From Gammaproteobacteria bacterium (GTDB taxonomy: Bacteria; Pseudomonadota; Gammaproteobacteria; DSM-16500): a stretch of 23,891 nucleotides of DNA. A program made the translations under genes and the position numbers. Positions 17,333 to 23,891 of this stretch are shown here, in pieces. Location: NCBI GenBank assembly GCA_013287025.1, contig JABDEN010000023.1, forward strand, positions 1 through 23,891. Direction: 5' to 3'. Every line of letters starts with the position of its first letter. Position 1 is the first letter of the stretch. A model generated the notes under the pieces. It saw only the letters and a program-made list of their open reading frames with translations. It was not told where the DNA came from and ran no database searches.

Positions 17333-17519
17333 ATTTGGAAAAGTCCTTTTTATCCCAACCAGCATTTTACCATAATTATCTAATTAATCAGTGAGATAGT
17401 GATGGATTAAAATAATACAGAAAGTATTGATCTATCCAATAATTAAGCTAAACTTAAGATATATGGTTAATAATTAGTCAATAAACGTTAGTTGGCTAAT
17501 TTAAAGGCAGGATGTGCTT
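17333..17519. promoter_or_regulatory. Divergent promoter region between the OMP-GT2 operon and the FecR-GT2 gene
   Basis: This very AT-rich spacer must drive both the minus-strand operon and the plus-strand glycosyltransferase. For the plus strand, TTGATC (17427-17432) and TAAACT (17449-17454) at 16-base spacing are a modest promoter candidate. No strong inverted repeat is present. Sharing one control region suggests the two synthases are co-regulated or reciprocally regulated. Confidence 0.4.
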
Positions 17520-19181
17520 ATGATGTTTCAACCGAAACAAGGGGTGGTGAAAAAAGTTAAAGGAAACGTCAAACTTTCAAATTCGCTCGGCCAAACTTAT
17601 TCCCTTAAAAAAGGCGATATTTTAAATATTGGCGATACTATTTTAAAAAAAGAAACGTATTCTAATCTAAAAATAAAATTTAGTAACGGAAAAAAAGTGA
17701 AGTTGGATCCCCGCAAAAATGTCATTCACCTCGCTGACATTATGTCAAAAGCTTATAAAAATGAATTAACGCACGATATCAGTCATCATTTATATGAGAA
17801 AGAGCCGACATATAGTGCTAAACATACTTTTAGTTTGGGTGAAAAATTAATTTTAGGTGTATTACTGTTTGGCTTGATTGTGGGCGGGTTTTTTAATTTT
17901 CCTACAGGGTTATTTTGGTTAAATGCCATTTTAGTTACCGTCACGCTAGGAATTTGGGTTTATAAATTTTTATTAAGTACGGTAAGTTTTTCTATACCTT
18001 TAAAAAATTATTCGGAGAAATTTTATGTGGATATCGAGGATAATAATTTACCCATTTATACTATTCTCATTCCTTTATATAAAGAAAAAGAGGTGACAAT
18101 TAGATTTCTTTTGCAGGCATTGGATCAATTAGATTATCCACGCGATAAATTGGATTTAAAACTCATTCTTGAATCGGATGATATAAAAACAAAAGAAATG
18201 ATTGAAACAATCAATCATCCATTACGATTTCAAATGTTAGTGGTACCCGACGGTACTCCACGTACGAAAGCGAGAGCGTGTAATTATGGATTAGAATTTG
18301 CATTAGGCGAACTCATTACTATTTTTGATGCAGAGGATCGGCCCGATCCTGATCAATTAAAAAAAGCCTATTATGATTTTCAACAGCATGAAGACAAGTT
18401 GATTTGTTTACAAGCCGCGCTTAATTTTTATAATGCCAATGAAAATACGCTCACTCGTATGTTCACTTTAGAATATACATTTTTATTTGATTTATTATTA
18501 CCTGCGCTCAATGATTTAAATTTACCAATTCCTTTAGGTGGTACGAGTAATCATTTCAAAACTAAAATGTTACGAAAATTAGGTGGTTGGGATCCTTTTA
18601 ATGTGACAGAAGATGCGGATTTAGGTATGCGAATTCATAATTGGGGATATCGCGTAGGCACTTTGTACTCCACGACTTATGAAGAAGCCAACTGCCATCT
18701 TTTTAATTGGTTTAAACAACGCACGCGTTGGATAAAAGGTTATATGCAAACCTATCTTGTTTATATGCGGAATCCACTCGAATTTATGAAGCAGACTGGT
18801 TTACAAGGGTTTATGAGTTTTCAGTTTATTATTGGTGGGACCGTTTTTGCAAATCTTTGTAATATTCTTTTATGGATAGTTTTTATCGCGACTTATGTAG
18901 TGCCACATTCTACCGCATTTATGTTTAATGATACGGTGCTGAATATTGCTTTTTATAATTTTATTGCAGGAAATATCATTTTAATTGGAATTCACGTCAT
19001 GGCAGCCGCGAGACGTAGATTATATCATTTAATCCCGTATGCGTTTTTAACCCCTTTCTATTGGATATTAATGAGTATTGCGAGTTATATCGCACTATAT
19101 GAATTAATATTCAATCCCTCATATTGGTACAAAACCGAACATGGTATTAGTGAATATTTGAATAAATCGGCAGCGGGTTAA
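17520..19181 (+). CDS. Membrane GT2 glycosyltransferase with N-terminal FecR-like domain
   Basis: This 553-aa protein is a paralogue of the minus-strand GT2, sharing the same motifs: DAED (270-273), TEDADLG, EEANC, QRTRW (400-404) and the end NPSYWYKTEHGIS. Instead of MshEN it starts with a beta-rich FecR-like domain (about 5-80): GVVKKVKGNVKL, LKKGDILNIGDTI and KIKFSNGKKVKLDP. Two membrane segments (about 115-160) separate this from the GT2 domain. Since the GT2 domain must face the cytosol, the FecR-like part would be cytosolic too, unlike FecR itself. ATG 17520 has AGGA 7 bases upstream (17509-17512); a GTG at 17514 is less likely. All catalytic residues are intact. It probably polymerises or extends a glycan at the inner membrane. 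Donor sugar is unknown. Confidence 0.85.
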   Translation: MMFQPKQGVVKKVKGNVKLSNSLGQTYSLKKGDILNIGDTILKKETYSNLKIKFSNGKKVKLDPRKNVIHLADIMSKAYKNELTHDISHHLYEKEPTYSAKHTFSLGEKLILGVLLFGLIVGGFFNFPTGLFWLNAILVTVTLGIWVYKFLLSTVSFSIPLKNYSEKFYVDIEDNNLPIYTILIPLYKEKEVTIRFLLQALDQLDYPRDKLDLKLILESDDIKTKEMIETINHPLRFQMLVVPDGTPRTKARACNYGLEFALGELITIFDAEDRPDPDQLKKAYYDFQQHEDKLICLQAALNFYNANENTLTRMFTLEYTFLFDLLLPALNDLNLPIPLGGTSNHFKTKMLRKLGGWDPFNVTEDADLGMRIHNWGYRVGTLYSTTYEEANCHLFNWFKQRTRWIKGYMQTYLVYMRNPLEFMKQTGLQGFMSFQFIIGGTVFANLCNILLWIVFIATYVVPHSTAFMFNDTVLNIAFYNFIAGNIILIGIHVMAAARRRLYHLIPYAFLTPFYWILMSIASYIALYELIFNPSYWYKTEHGISEYLNKSAAG

Positions 19182-19243
19182 TGAAATAATATGCTAAGGT
19201 TTTGTGTTTCATCACCACAAAAAACAAACGCAAAAAATATTAG

Positions 19244-19274
19244 AAAAAATAGACGCGCTCCCATATAAGAGCGC
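19244..19274 (-). terminator. Intrinsic terminator of the 139-aa secreted protein gene
   Basis: On the minus strand, GCGCTC (19274-19269) pairs with GAGCGC (19260-19255) around an 8-base loop and is followed by TATTTTTTC. It lies 11 bases after the stop of the minus-strand gene. It could also stop plus-strand reads from the glycosyltransferase, with a weaker CTTTT tail. Confidence 0.7.
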
Positions 19275-19285
19275 CGCTTTTCAAA

Positions 19286-19705
19286 TTAGGTAATAGGTTT
19301 GCAGGTTATGGTTAGCTCATGGGCTGCACGGGTAACCATATTTCCTGAACATCGTGCTTTATATTTATCTTGATCATCAACACCTAAAATTTCTAGATCG
19401 ACTAGTTTCACATCTTTGTATTTTTCAAAGGTAAAATTACGATCATAGTCTGTCGTTACAATTTCATAACCTATTGGATTACCATTGTAATACACTTGTA
19501 TTTTCAGGTTATTATTTTCTAATGGAATTTTTTTAATTGGAGATGAATCAGAATATCTAATCGCATAAGTATATTCAGGTTTTGAAGGAGTGGCGCCTTT
19601 AATAACTCTAAAAGAAGGATAAAATTCAATTCCGACAATTTGGATGCCGGCAAAGGCGGGGGTTATAGCTAAAAGACAAGAGAGAGCGAGTAGCTTTTTT
19701 ATCAT
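19286..19705 (-). CDS. Secreted protein of unknown function
   Basis: The protein is 139 aa, with a clear Sec signal peptide (MIKKLLALSCLLAITPAFA), probably cut after A19. The ribosome site GGAGG lies 8 bases before the ATG, so this is a real gene. The mature protein looks beta-rich and carries two cysteines near its C-terminus (ARCSGNM and ITCKP), likely one disulfide. No lipobox, membrane anchor or catalytic motif is visible and I do not recognise a family. It has its own terminator and is separated by about 100 bases from the ABC genes upstream of it on the same strand, so it appears to be a single-gene unit. A periplasmic or surface location is inferred from the signal peptide. Confidence 0.75.
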   Translation of the reverse strand: MIKKLLALSCLLAITPAFAGIQIVGIEFYPSFRVIKGATPSKPEYTYAIRYSDSSPIKKIPLENNNLKIQVYYNGNPIGYEIVTTDYDRNFTFEKYKDVKLVDLEILGVDDQDKYKARCSGNMVTRAAHELTITCKPIT

Positions 19706-19761
19706 GTGAGATTCCTCCGTGATAGAAATCTTACTTGTAGGATAAATTCATTATTTCACAG

Positions 19762-19788
19762 AAAAAAAAAACCGACAATCTTTGGGTT
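19762..19788 (-). terminator. Weak terminator candidate after the ABC permease
   Basis: On the minus strand a short AACC/GGTT stem (19788-19785 with 19773-19770) runs into ten consecutive T bases. The T-run is strong but the stem is only 4 bp, so this is tentative. It lies just after the permease stop. Confidence 0.3.
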
Positions 19789-19811
19789 ATTCTTAAGCTT
19801 TAATGAAACTT

Positions 19812-20555
19812 TTACCAATTAATTGTCATGCGTAAGAATTTGTCAGTGATGAAATATAACAATAATGCGAAAATCATGATTGTAATTAATGCAGCAAATA
19901 ATAGATCAATTTGCATTCTTGCGTTTGCACTTAGCATTAAAAAGCCCAATCCTTGACTTGCCCCAACCCATTCACCAATGATTGCACCCATGGGAGCAAT
20001 CACGGACGCGACCCGTACACCCGATGCAAATTTTTGTGCCGCGGCTGGAATGCGAATATACCAAAAAATTCGCCATTTTTTTCCGTTCATCATTTTTGCA
20101 AGTTCTAGCCAATTTTTATCTGTATTTTTTAATCCATCATAAAATGCACTGGTAATAGGAAAAAATATCATGATGATGGTAATCACAATTTTCGAAGTTA
20201 AACCAAATCCAAACCACACAACAAAAAGTGGTGCGATAGCAAAAGTCGGCATGGCTTGACTCATAATTAAAATAGGAAGTAACCATACTGCGAGAGGCCG
20301 CCAAAATAACATGAAAATCGCAGTTAAAGTGCCAAATAAAATTCCTAATAATAATCCAACACAGGTTTCAAATATGGTTGGAAGTGCTTCTTTAATAATA
20401 AGCATATAATGCATTTTAAAAGCGAGTAAGACTTGAAGAGGGCTTGGCAGAATGTAAGGTTGCAGATCGAAAATGACAATAATCATTTGCCATAAAACAA
20501 TAAAACTTAATATTGTCAAAATAAGTCTTGTAGCCGTTGCGAAATGCATTGTCAT
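19812..20555 (-). CDS. ABC transporter permease, ThiX/SsuC/TauC type
   Basis: This 247-aa inner-membrane permease of the binding-protein-dependent family has about six membrane segments. The segment PILIMSQAMPTFAIAPLFVVWFG, with its conserved Ala/Pro pattern, and the coupling-loop region GLKNTDKNWLELAKMMNG are typical of the nitrate/sulfonate/taurine/hydroxymethylpyrimidine group. AIIGEWVGASQGLG near the C-terminus is especially like ThiX-type permeases for pyrimidine precursors. The ATG overlaps the ATPase stop (ATGA, 20555-20552), so the two are coupled. A second Met two codons in is possible. No substrate-binding protein gene is present in the window and no thiamine riboswitch precedes the operon, so the substrate stays open. 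Confidence 0.82.
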   Translation of the reverse strand: MTMHFATATRLILTILSFIVLWQMIIVIFDLQPYILPSPLQVLLAFKMHYMLIIKEALPTIFETCVGLLLGILFGTLTAIFMLFWRPLAVWLLPILIMSQAMPTFAIAPLFVVWFGFGLTSKIVITIIMIFFPITSAFYDGLKNTDKNWLELAKMMNGKKWRIFWYIRIPAAAQKFASGVRVASVIAPMGAIIGEWVGASQGLGFLMLSANARMQIDLLFAALITIMIFALLLYFITDKFLRMTINW

Positions 20556-21313
20556 TGCGAGCTCAATTCAGATTCGGTTAAAGTTTTCATTATTTCAGAA
20601 TAATATTTCATGATTTCAGGATTACTGGTATCTCTCGGTGTTTTCGTATGCAATGTTGAAATAATATGCAACGCTTCAGAATTTTTACCTAATATAAAAA
20701 TTTCATCAGCCATTCTTAAGGCCTCGAGTGGATCATGCGTCACTAAAAACACCGTACGATCTTTTAATAATTCAACGGTTAATGTTTGTAATTCATATCG
20801 GGTAATCGCATCTAATTGCGAAAAAGGTTCGTCCAAGAGAACAATGGGTTTTTCTTCTAATAAGGTACGGACTAATGCAACACGTTGCCGCATTCCTCCA
20901 GATAATTGGTGAGGATAATGATATTCAATATTTTTTAATCCGGAACGCTCAAATAATTTTTTTACTTTTGAGACCGTGACGCGAGAAATTTCCCCACGTA
21001 ATTTTGCGCCTAGCATTGCATTATCCATTGCATTCAACCATGGAAGTAAAATGTCTCCTTGGGCAAGATAAGAAATATTATTTTGTAGAGATAAATCATC
21101 AATAATTATTTCACCTGAAAAATGTGTATCTTCTTGATCAAAAGGTATAAGACCTGCAATTAATCGCAATAACGTGGTTTTACCAGAACCGCTGTTCCCC
21201 AAAAGACAAGTCAGTTTTCCACCTTGAATGGTCAATTCTAATTGATGAAACAAAGTCGTCTTCTGGAAACGAAGCGTCGCATTACGAATATAGATGTTTG
21301 GTGAATTTAGCAT
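20552..21313 (-). CDS. ABC transporter ATP-binding protein, ThiZ/SsuB/TauB type
   Basis: This 253-aa nucleotide-binding subunit has Walker A GNSGSGKTT (39-47), the signature LSGGMRQRVAL, Walker B IVLLDEPFS and the switch His in VFLVTHDPLEAL. All catalytic elements are intact, and the length is normal for the family. It works with the permease whose start overlaps its stop, and would face the cytosol. The short, divergent 56-base spacer to the next plus-strand gene contains a small repeat, ATGAT-AAA-ATCAT (21315-21327), that could be an operator. The ribosome site is weak. The substrate is undetermined; nitrate, sulfonate or pyrimidine precursors are the family range. Confidence 0.88.
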   Translation of the reverse strand: MLNSPNIYIRNATLRFQKTTLFHQLELTIQGGKLTCLLGNSGSGKTTLLRLIAGLIPFDQEDTHFSGEIIIDDLSLQNNISYLAQGDILLPWLNAMDNAMLGAKLRGEISRVTVSKVKKLFERSGLKNIEYHYPHQLSGGMRQRVALVRTLLEEKPIVLLDEPFSQLDAITRYELQTLTVELLKDRTVFLVTHDPLEALRMADEIFILGKNSEALHIISTLHTKTPRDTSNPEIMKYYSEIMKTLTESELSSQ

Positions 21314-21369
21314 TATGATAAAATCATCGTGAAATAAACATTATATCAAAATTTATACAGGAGTGAAAC

Positions 21370-21630
21370 ATGGACGCCCGAAAGAAAGAAGAAGTGAAAG
21401 ATGGAGATGTTGTAAAGAGTGACTCTTCTTATTTTGACGTTGATTTAGATGACAATGTAGAAGATGCAACGCATCGTTTGTTTGTTCCTAAAGAAAAATC
21501 TTTTTGGGGATTTTTTTCATATTTTTTTAATTGTTTGTCTCGACATCCCGAAGATGATGCATTTCCAGAATCTGAACATTCATTTGCAGAACCTTTAACA
21601 CCTTCTTTTTTAGAAGTAAAAAAGAAGTGA
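21370..21630 (+). CDS. Small acidic protein of unknown function
   Basis: This 86-aa protein begins 6 bases after a good ribosome site, AGGAG (21359-21363), which argues for a real gene. It opens with a charged stretch (MDARKKEEVKDGD), then an Asp-rich segment (YFDVDLDDNVED). An aromatic patch, SFWGFFSYFFNCL, might lie at a membrane surface or form an amphipathic helix, and the C-terminus ends EVKKK. There is no signal peptide and no full membrane span. I recognise no family. It runs convergently into rseP with only 2 bases between the two stops, and diverges from the ABC operon, so its neighbours say little about its role. Confidence 0.6.
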   Translation: MDARKKEEVKDGDVVKSDSSYFDVDLDDNVEDATHRLFVPKEKSFWGFFSYFFNCLSRHPEDDAFPESEHSFAEPLTPSFLEVKKK

Positions 21631-21632
21631 CG

Positions 21633-22994
21633 CTATGTTCCTAAACGTAAAACGTCATTGACGACCGCTTGAATTAATAACAGGATTAAGGCAATAAATC
21701 CCAAGCGGAAAAAAAGTAATTGTACGCCTTCTGAAAGAGGGCGACCGCGAATCAATTCAATGAAATAAAATAATAAATGCCCACCATCTAATCCTGGGAT
21801 GGGTAGAACATTGATTGCGCCAATAGCAATACTAATAAACGCGAGAAAATTCAAGAATGGGATAAACCCCACATTTAATGCATTTCCAGCGCTTTCAAAA
21901 ATGGTAATGGGACCGCCCAAACTTTGAAAAGAAACTTTTCCTGTTAACATTTTCCCAATAAAAACAAAATTTAATTGAATAAATTCAGCGGTGTTTTGCC
22001 ATGCATGCGCAAGGGCTGCTATCGGCGAATACTGAATTTTTCGAATCATTTCATCTGGCCATCGAAAATCTGGAGCGATTCCAACAAATCCTGATTTTTT
22101 AGAAAATAAATCTTTTTTAACACCAATGGTAATGGGTAATTGTAGCGTTTTTCCATCGCGTTCAATGCTAAAAATAAAAGTTTCACCCGGATGATGATGG
22201 ATAATTTTCGCCGCATCAATCCATGTATGAATGGGTTCTTTATTTATTGCGACGATCTTATCATTTTTTTGCATCCCGGCACTAGCTGCAGGAGAATCTG
22301 GCATAATTTCTGTAACTACATTCGGAATTTCAGGTTCATATGGCGTAATGCCAAGGCTATCGAGAGGATCAGGTTTTAATGAATCCATTTTCCAATTTTC
22401 TAGATTGAGTTGGTAATTCTCTTCTTTTTTGGAATGTAGTGGTTTCGTTTGTAAGGAGATTAATCGATTTTCACCATAAAAATCCATCATACTTAATACG
22501 ATGTTCATCCAATCATTCGTGGGCTTTTGTTCAATACTGATGATTTCTTCGTTCGGTTTTAATCCTGCCTGGCTTGCAATAGAATGAGGTGCAATTTTGC
22601 CGATAACTGGAGCGATAGTATTGAAACCAATAATGAAAATCAGCCAATATAAAATAAAAGCAAAAATAAAATTAGTGAGTGGGCCTGCGGCAACCACGGC
22701 AATTTTTTTATAAAGCGGTTGGCGATTGAACGCGACGGGTAAATCGACTTCTGCAACGGGCCCCTCATTTTCATCGAGCATTTTGACATACCCGCCGAGC
22801 GGTATCATTGCTAACACATATTCAGTACCTTTCTTATCGTATCTTCGCCACAATGCTTTACCAAAACCGATCGAAAAACGTAAGACCTTGATCCCCATCA
22901 TTCGTGCCACAATGAAGTGACCAAATTCATGGATACCGACAATTAAAAAAATGGTAATCACCATTCCGATGATTGAGATAATGATATTTAACAT
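21633..22994 (-). CDS. rseP: RIP metalloprotease RseP (site-2 protease)
   Basis: RseP cuts membrane-embedded substrates, classically the anti-sigma factor RseA in the sigma-E envelope-stress pathway, and also clears remnant signal peptides. The protein is 453 aa, the usual length. The zinc motif HEFGH is at 22-26 in the first membrane segment, followed by RFSIGFG and GGYVKML. Two PDZ domains fill the middle (about 120-210 and 215-300). The LDGGH motif with the third zinc ligand D403 lies in a C-terminal membrane segment, followed by RGRPLSEGVQ. AGGA lies 6 bases before the ATG. The gene usually sits between dxr and bamA; here it follows rlpA by 16 bases, and no bam or lpx genes are downstream. 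Function is secure from motifs. Confidence 0.95.
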   Translation of the reverse strand: MLNIIISIIGMVITIFLIVGIHEFGHFIVARMMGIKVLRFSIGFGKALWRRYDKKGTEYVLAMIPLGGYVKMLDENEGPVAEVDLPVAFNRQPLYKKIAVVAAGPLTNFIFAFILYWLIFIIGFNTIAPVIGKIAPHSIASQAGLKPNEEIISIEQKPTNDWMNIVLSMMDFYGENRLISLQTKPLHSKKEENYQLNLENWKMDSLKPDPLDSLGITPYEPEIPNVVTEIMPDSPAASAGMQKNDKIVAINKEPIHTWIDAAKIIHHHPGETFIFSIERDGKTLQLPITIGVKKDLFSKKSGFVGIAPDFRWPDEMIRKIQYSPIAALAHAWQNTAEFIQLNFVFIGKMLTGKVSFQSLGGPITIFESAGNALNVGFIPFLNFLAFISIAIGAINVLPIPGLDGGHLLFYFIELIRGRPLSEGVQLLFFRLGFIALILLLIQAVVNDVLRLGT

Positions 22995-23010
22995 TTCATG
23001 TCCTGAAAGT

Positions 23011-23891
23011 TCATACCAACATTTCGCGACTATTTAATCCAATCGATTTCAATTGCTTATTAATTTCAGCAATTTTATTCGAATCATTTAAGGGCCCAAT
23101 TTGCACTCGATAAAGTTTTTTCGCGCGCTTGAGTTCAGTAATTTTTACAGGAGTCGAGACTAAACCGCTTAATTGTTTTTTTAATTTTTCGGCATAGGCT
23201 TTATTTTGGAATGCACCGACTTGTAAATAAATTGCAGCATGTTTTTTAGCAGATTTATTTTTCGAAATAATAATCGTTTCTTTTTTTCGTACGGGGAATT
23301 GTTTAGCTTCCGTCGTATTTTTTGCAAAAATAGGGGTGGGTGTTAGATCGAAATCATCTCTACGAGGATCAATGGCCCTGACTTCAACTCGTCCGGTGCC
23401 TGTTCCCGTAATACCAAGTTTTTTGGCGGCGGCGTATGATAAATCAATCAAACGATTTCCTACAAAAGGTCCGCGATCGTTGACTTTGACAATAATTTTT
23501 TTTCCATTGACCAAATTAGTGACTTCTACATACGTTGGCAGCGGGAGCGATTTATGCGCAGCGGTCATCGCTAACATATCGTAAGGTTCTCCGCTTGACG
23601 TATTTCTTTGATGAAATTTTGTGCCATACCAAGAAGCCGTGCCGGTTTCTTTATAATTTTTGCTCGAACCCATGACGTTATATTTTTTGCCAAATACTGC
23701 GTAGGGTTTGTTTCCGTATTTGCTCAAAGGCTCAACTTTGGGAACAGCATCTTGTATTTGAGAAACATCCACATTGTATCCGGGAGGGCCATCTGTTTTC
23801 GTGGTGGAGCAGCTAGTCAGAAGGGATAAAATAAATACAAAAAAAATGATACACCACGCGCGATGCGGTGGTGGAAAATTTTTATCAAAGA
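23011..23891 (-). CDS. rlpA: RlpA-family septal lipoprotein, 5' end unresolved
   Basis: RlpA proteins are outer-membrane lipoproteins that act on denuded peptidoglycan at the septum; in Pseudomonas they are lytic transglycosylases. The double-psi beta-barrel domain is clear: GTASWYGTKFHQRNTSSGE, the His in TAAHKSLPLPT, the catalytic-type Asp in VNDRGPF and RLIDLSYAAAKKLG. A C-terminal SPOR domain, which binds denuded glycans, follows (YLQVGAFQNKAYAEKL ... YRVQIGPL). The conventional start at GTG 23772 cannot be right. The frame continues upstream through a hydrophobic stretch (IIFFVFILSLLTSC) ending in a lipobox, with the lipid-bearing Cys codon at 23809-23811. It stays open to the window edge with no ATG, GTG or TTG, so the true start probably lies beyond 23891. 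It is co-directional with rseP. Confidence 0.88.
   Translation of the reverse strand, partial: FDKNFPPPHRAWCIIFFVFILSLLTSCSTTKTDGPPGYNVDVSQIQDAVPKVEPLSKYGNKPYAVFGKKYNVMGSSKNYKETGTASWYGTKFHQRNTSSGEPYDMLAMTAAHKSLPLPTYVEVTNLVNGKKIIVKVNDRGPFVGNRLIDLSYAAAKKLGITGTGTGRVEVRAIDPRRDDFDLTPTPIFAKNTTEAKQFPVRKKETIIISKNKSAKKHAAIYLQVGAFQNKAYAEKLKKQLSGLVSTPVKITELKRAKKLYRVQIGPLNDSNKIAEINKQLKSIGLNSREMLV

Noticed and set aside
21314..21369. Thiamine (THI-box) riboswitch before the ABC operon
   Set aside because: The spacer is only 56 bases and lacks the conserved CTGAGA and related elements.

Overview
The window is AT-rich DNA from a Gram-negative bacterium, almost certainly a gammaproteobacterium. It carries lipid A biosynthesis (lpxC), outer-membrane proteins, lipoproteins and RseP. 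It also keeps recognisable parts of the gammaproteobacterial lpxC / DUF721 (dciA) / secA / mutT neighbourhood. The low GC and mosaic layout would suit Legionellales-like lineages, but I cannot fix the order from this sequence alone. No tRNA, rRNA, CRISPR array, insertion sequence or phage gene was recognised.

Layout. (1) 1-3111 (+): the 3' end of galU, a GT-C-type membrane protein and ugd form a tight UDP-glucose/UDP-glucuronate operon. (2) 3111-3251: three consecutive inverted repeats, then lpxC with its terminator. (3) 4446-8821: a REC-PAS-GGDEF-EAL response regulator and a CHASE4-HAMP histidine kinase, one base apart, behind an extended -10 promoter. They sit between lpxC and dciA. (4) 8830-13097: dciA (-), a small secreted Cys/His/Trp-rich protein, a palindrome-rich spacer with a perfect 34-bp palindrome, then secA and mutT overlapping by one base. 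(5) 13101-13181: two head-to-head copies of a 31-bp REP-like element. (6) 13191-19181: an apparent exopolysaccharide locus. Its minus-strand operon runs from an outer-membrane protein to an MshEN-GT2 glycosyltransferase to a phosphohexomutase. A divergent paralogous GT2 carries an N-terminal FecR-like domain instead. (7) 19286-21630: a secreted protein of unknown function, an ABC permease/ATPase pair of the ThiX/SsuC type without its binding protein, and an 86-aa acidic protein. (8) 21633-23891 (-): rlpA (5' end not resolved) followed by rseP.

How the parts may fit together. GalU, Ugd and the phosphohexomutase make sugar phosphates and nucleotide sugars. The two GT2 enzymes resemble the NfrB/cellulose-synthase-like class of polymerising glycosyltransferases. 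One has the tandem 24-residue motifs of the c-di-GMP-binding MshEN domain, and the window also encodes a c-di-GMP synthesis/degradation regulator with a likely cognate kinase. The most interesting candidate system is therefore a c-di-GMP-gated envelope polysaccharide made by two paralogous synthases with different N-terminal sensory domains. The link between the regulator and the synthases is inference.

Several starts were moved on ribosome-binding-site, family-length or signal-peptide grounds: lpxC, the response regulator, the phosphohexomutase, the outer-membrane protein and the FecR-GT2. The rlpA reading frame extends upstream to a lipobox.
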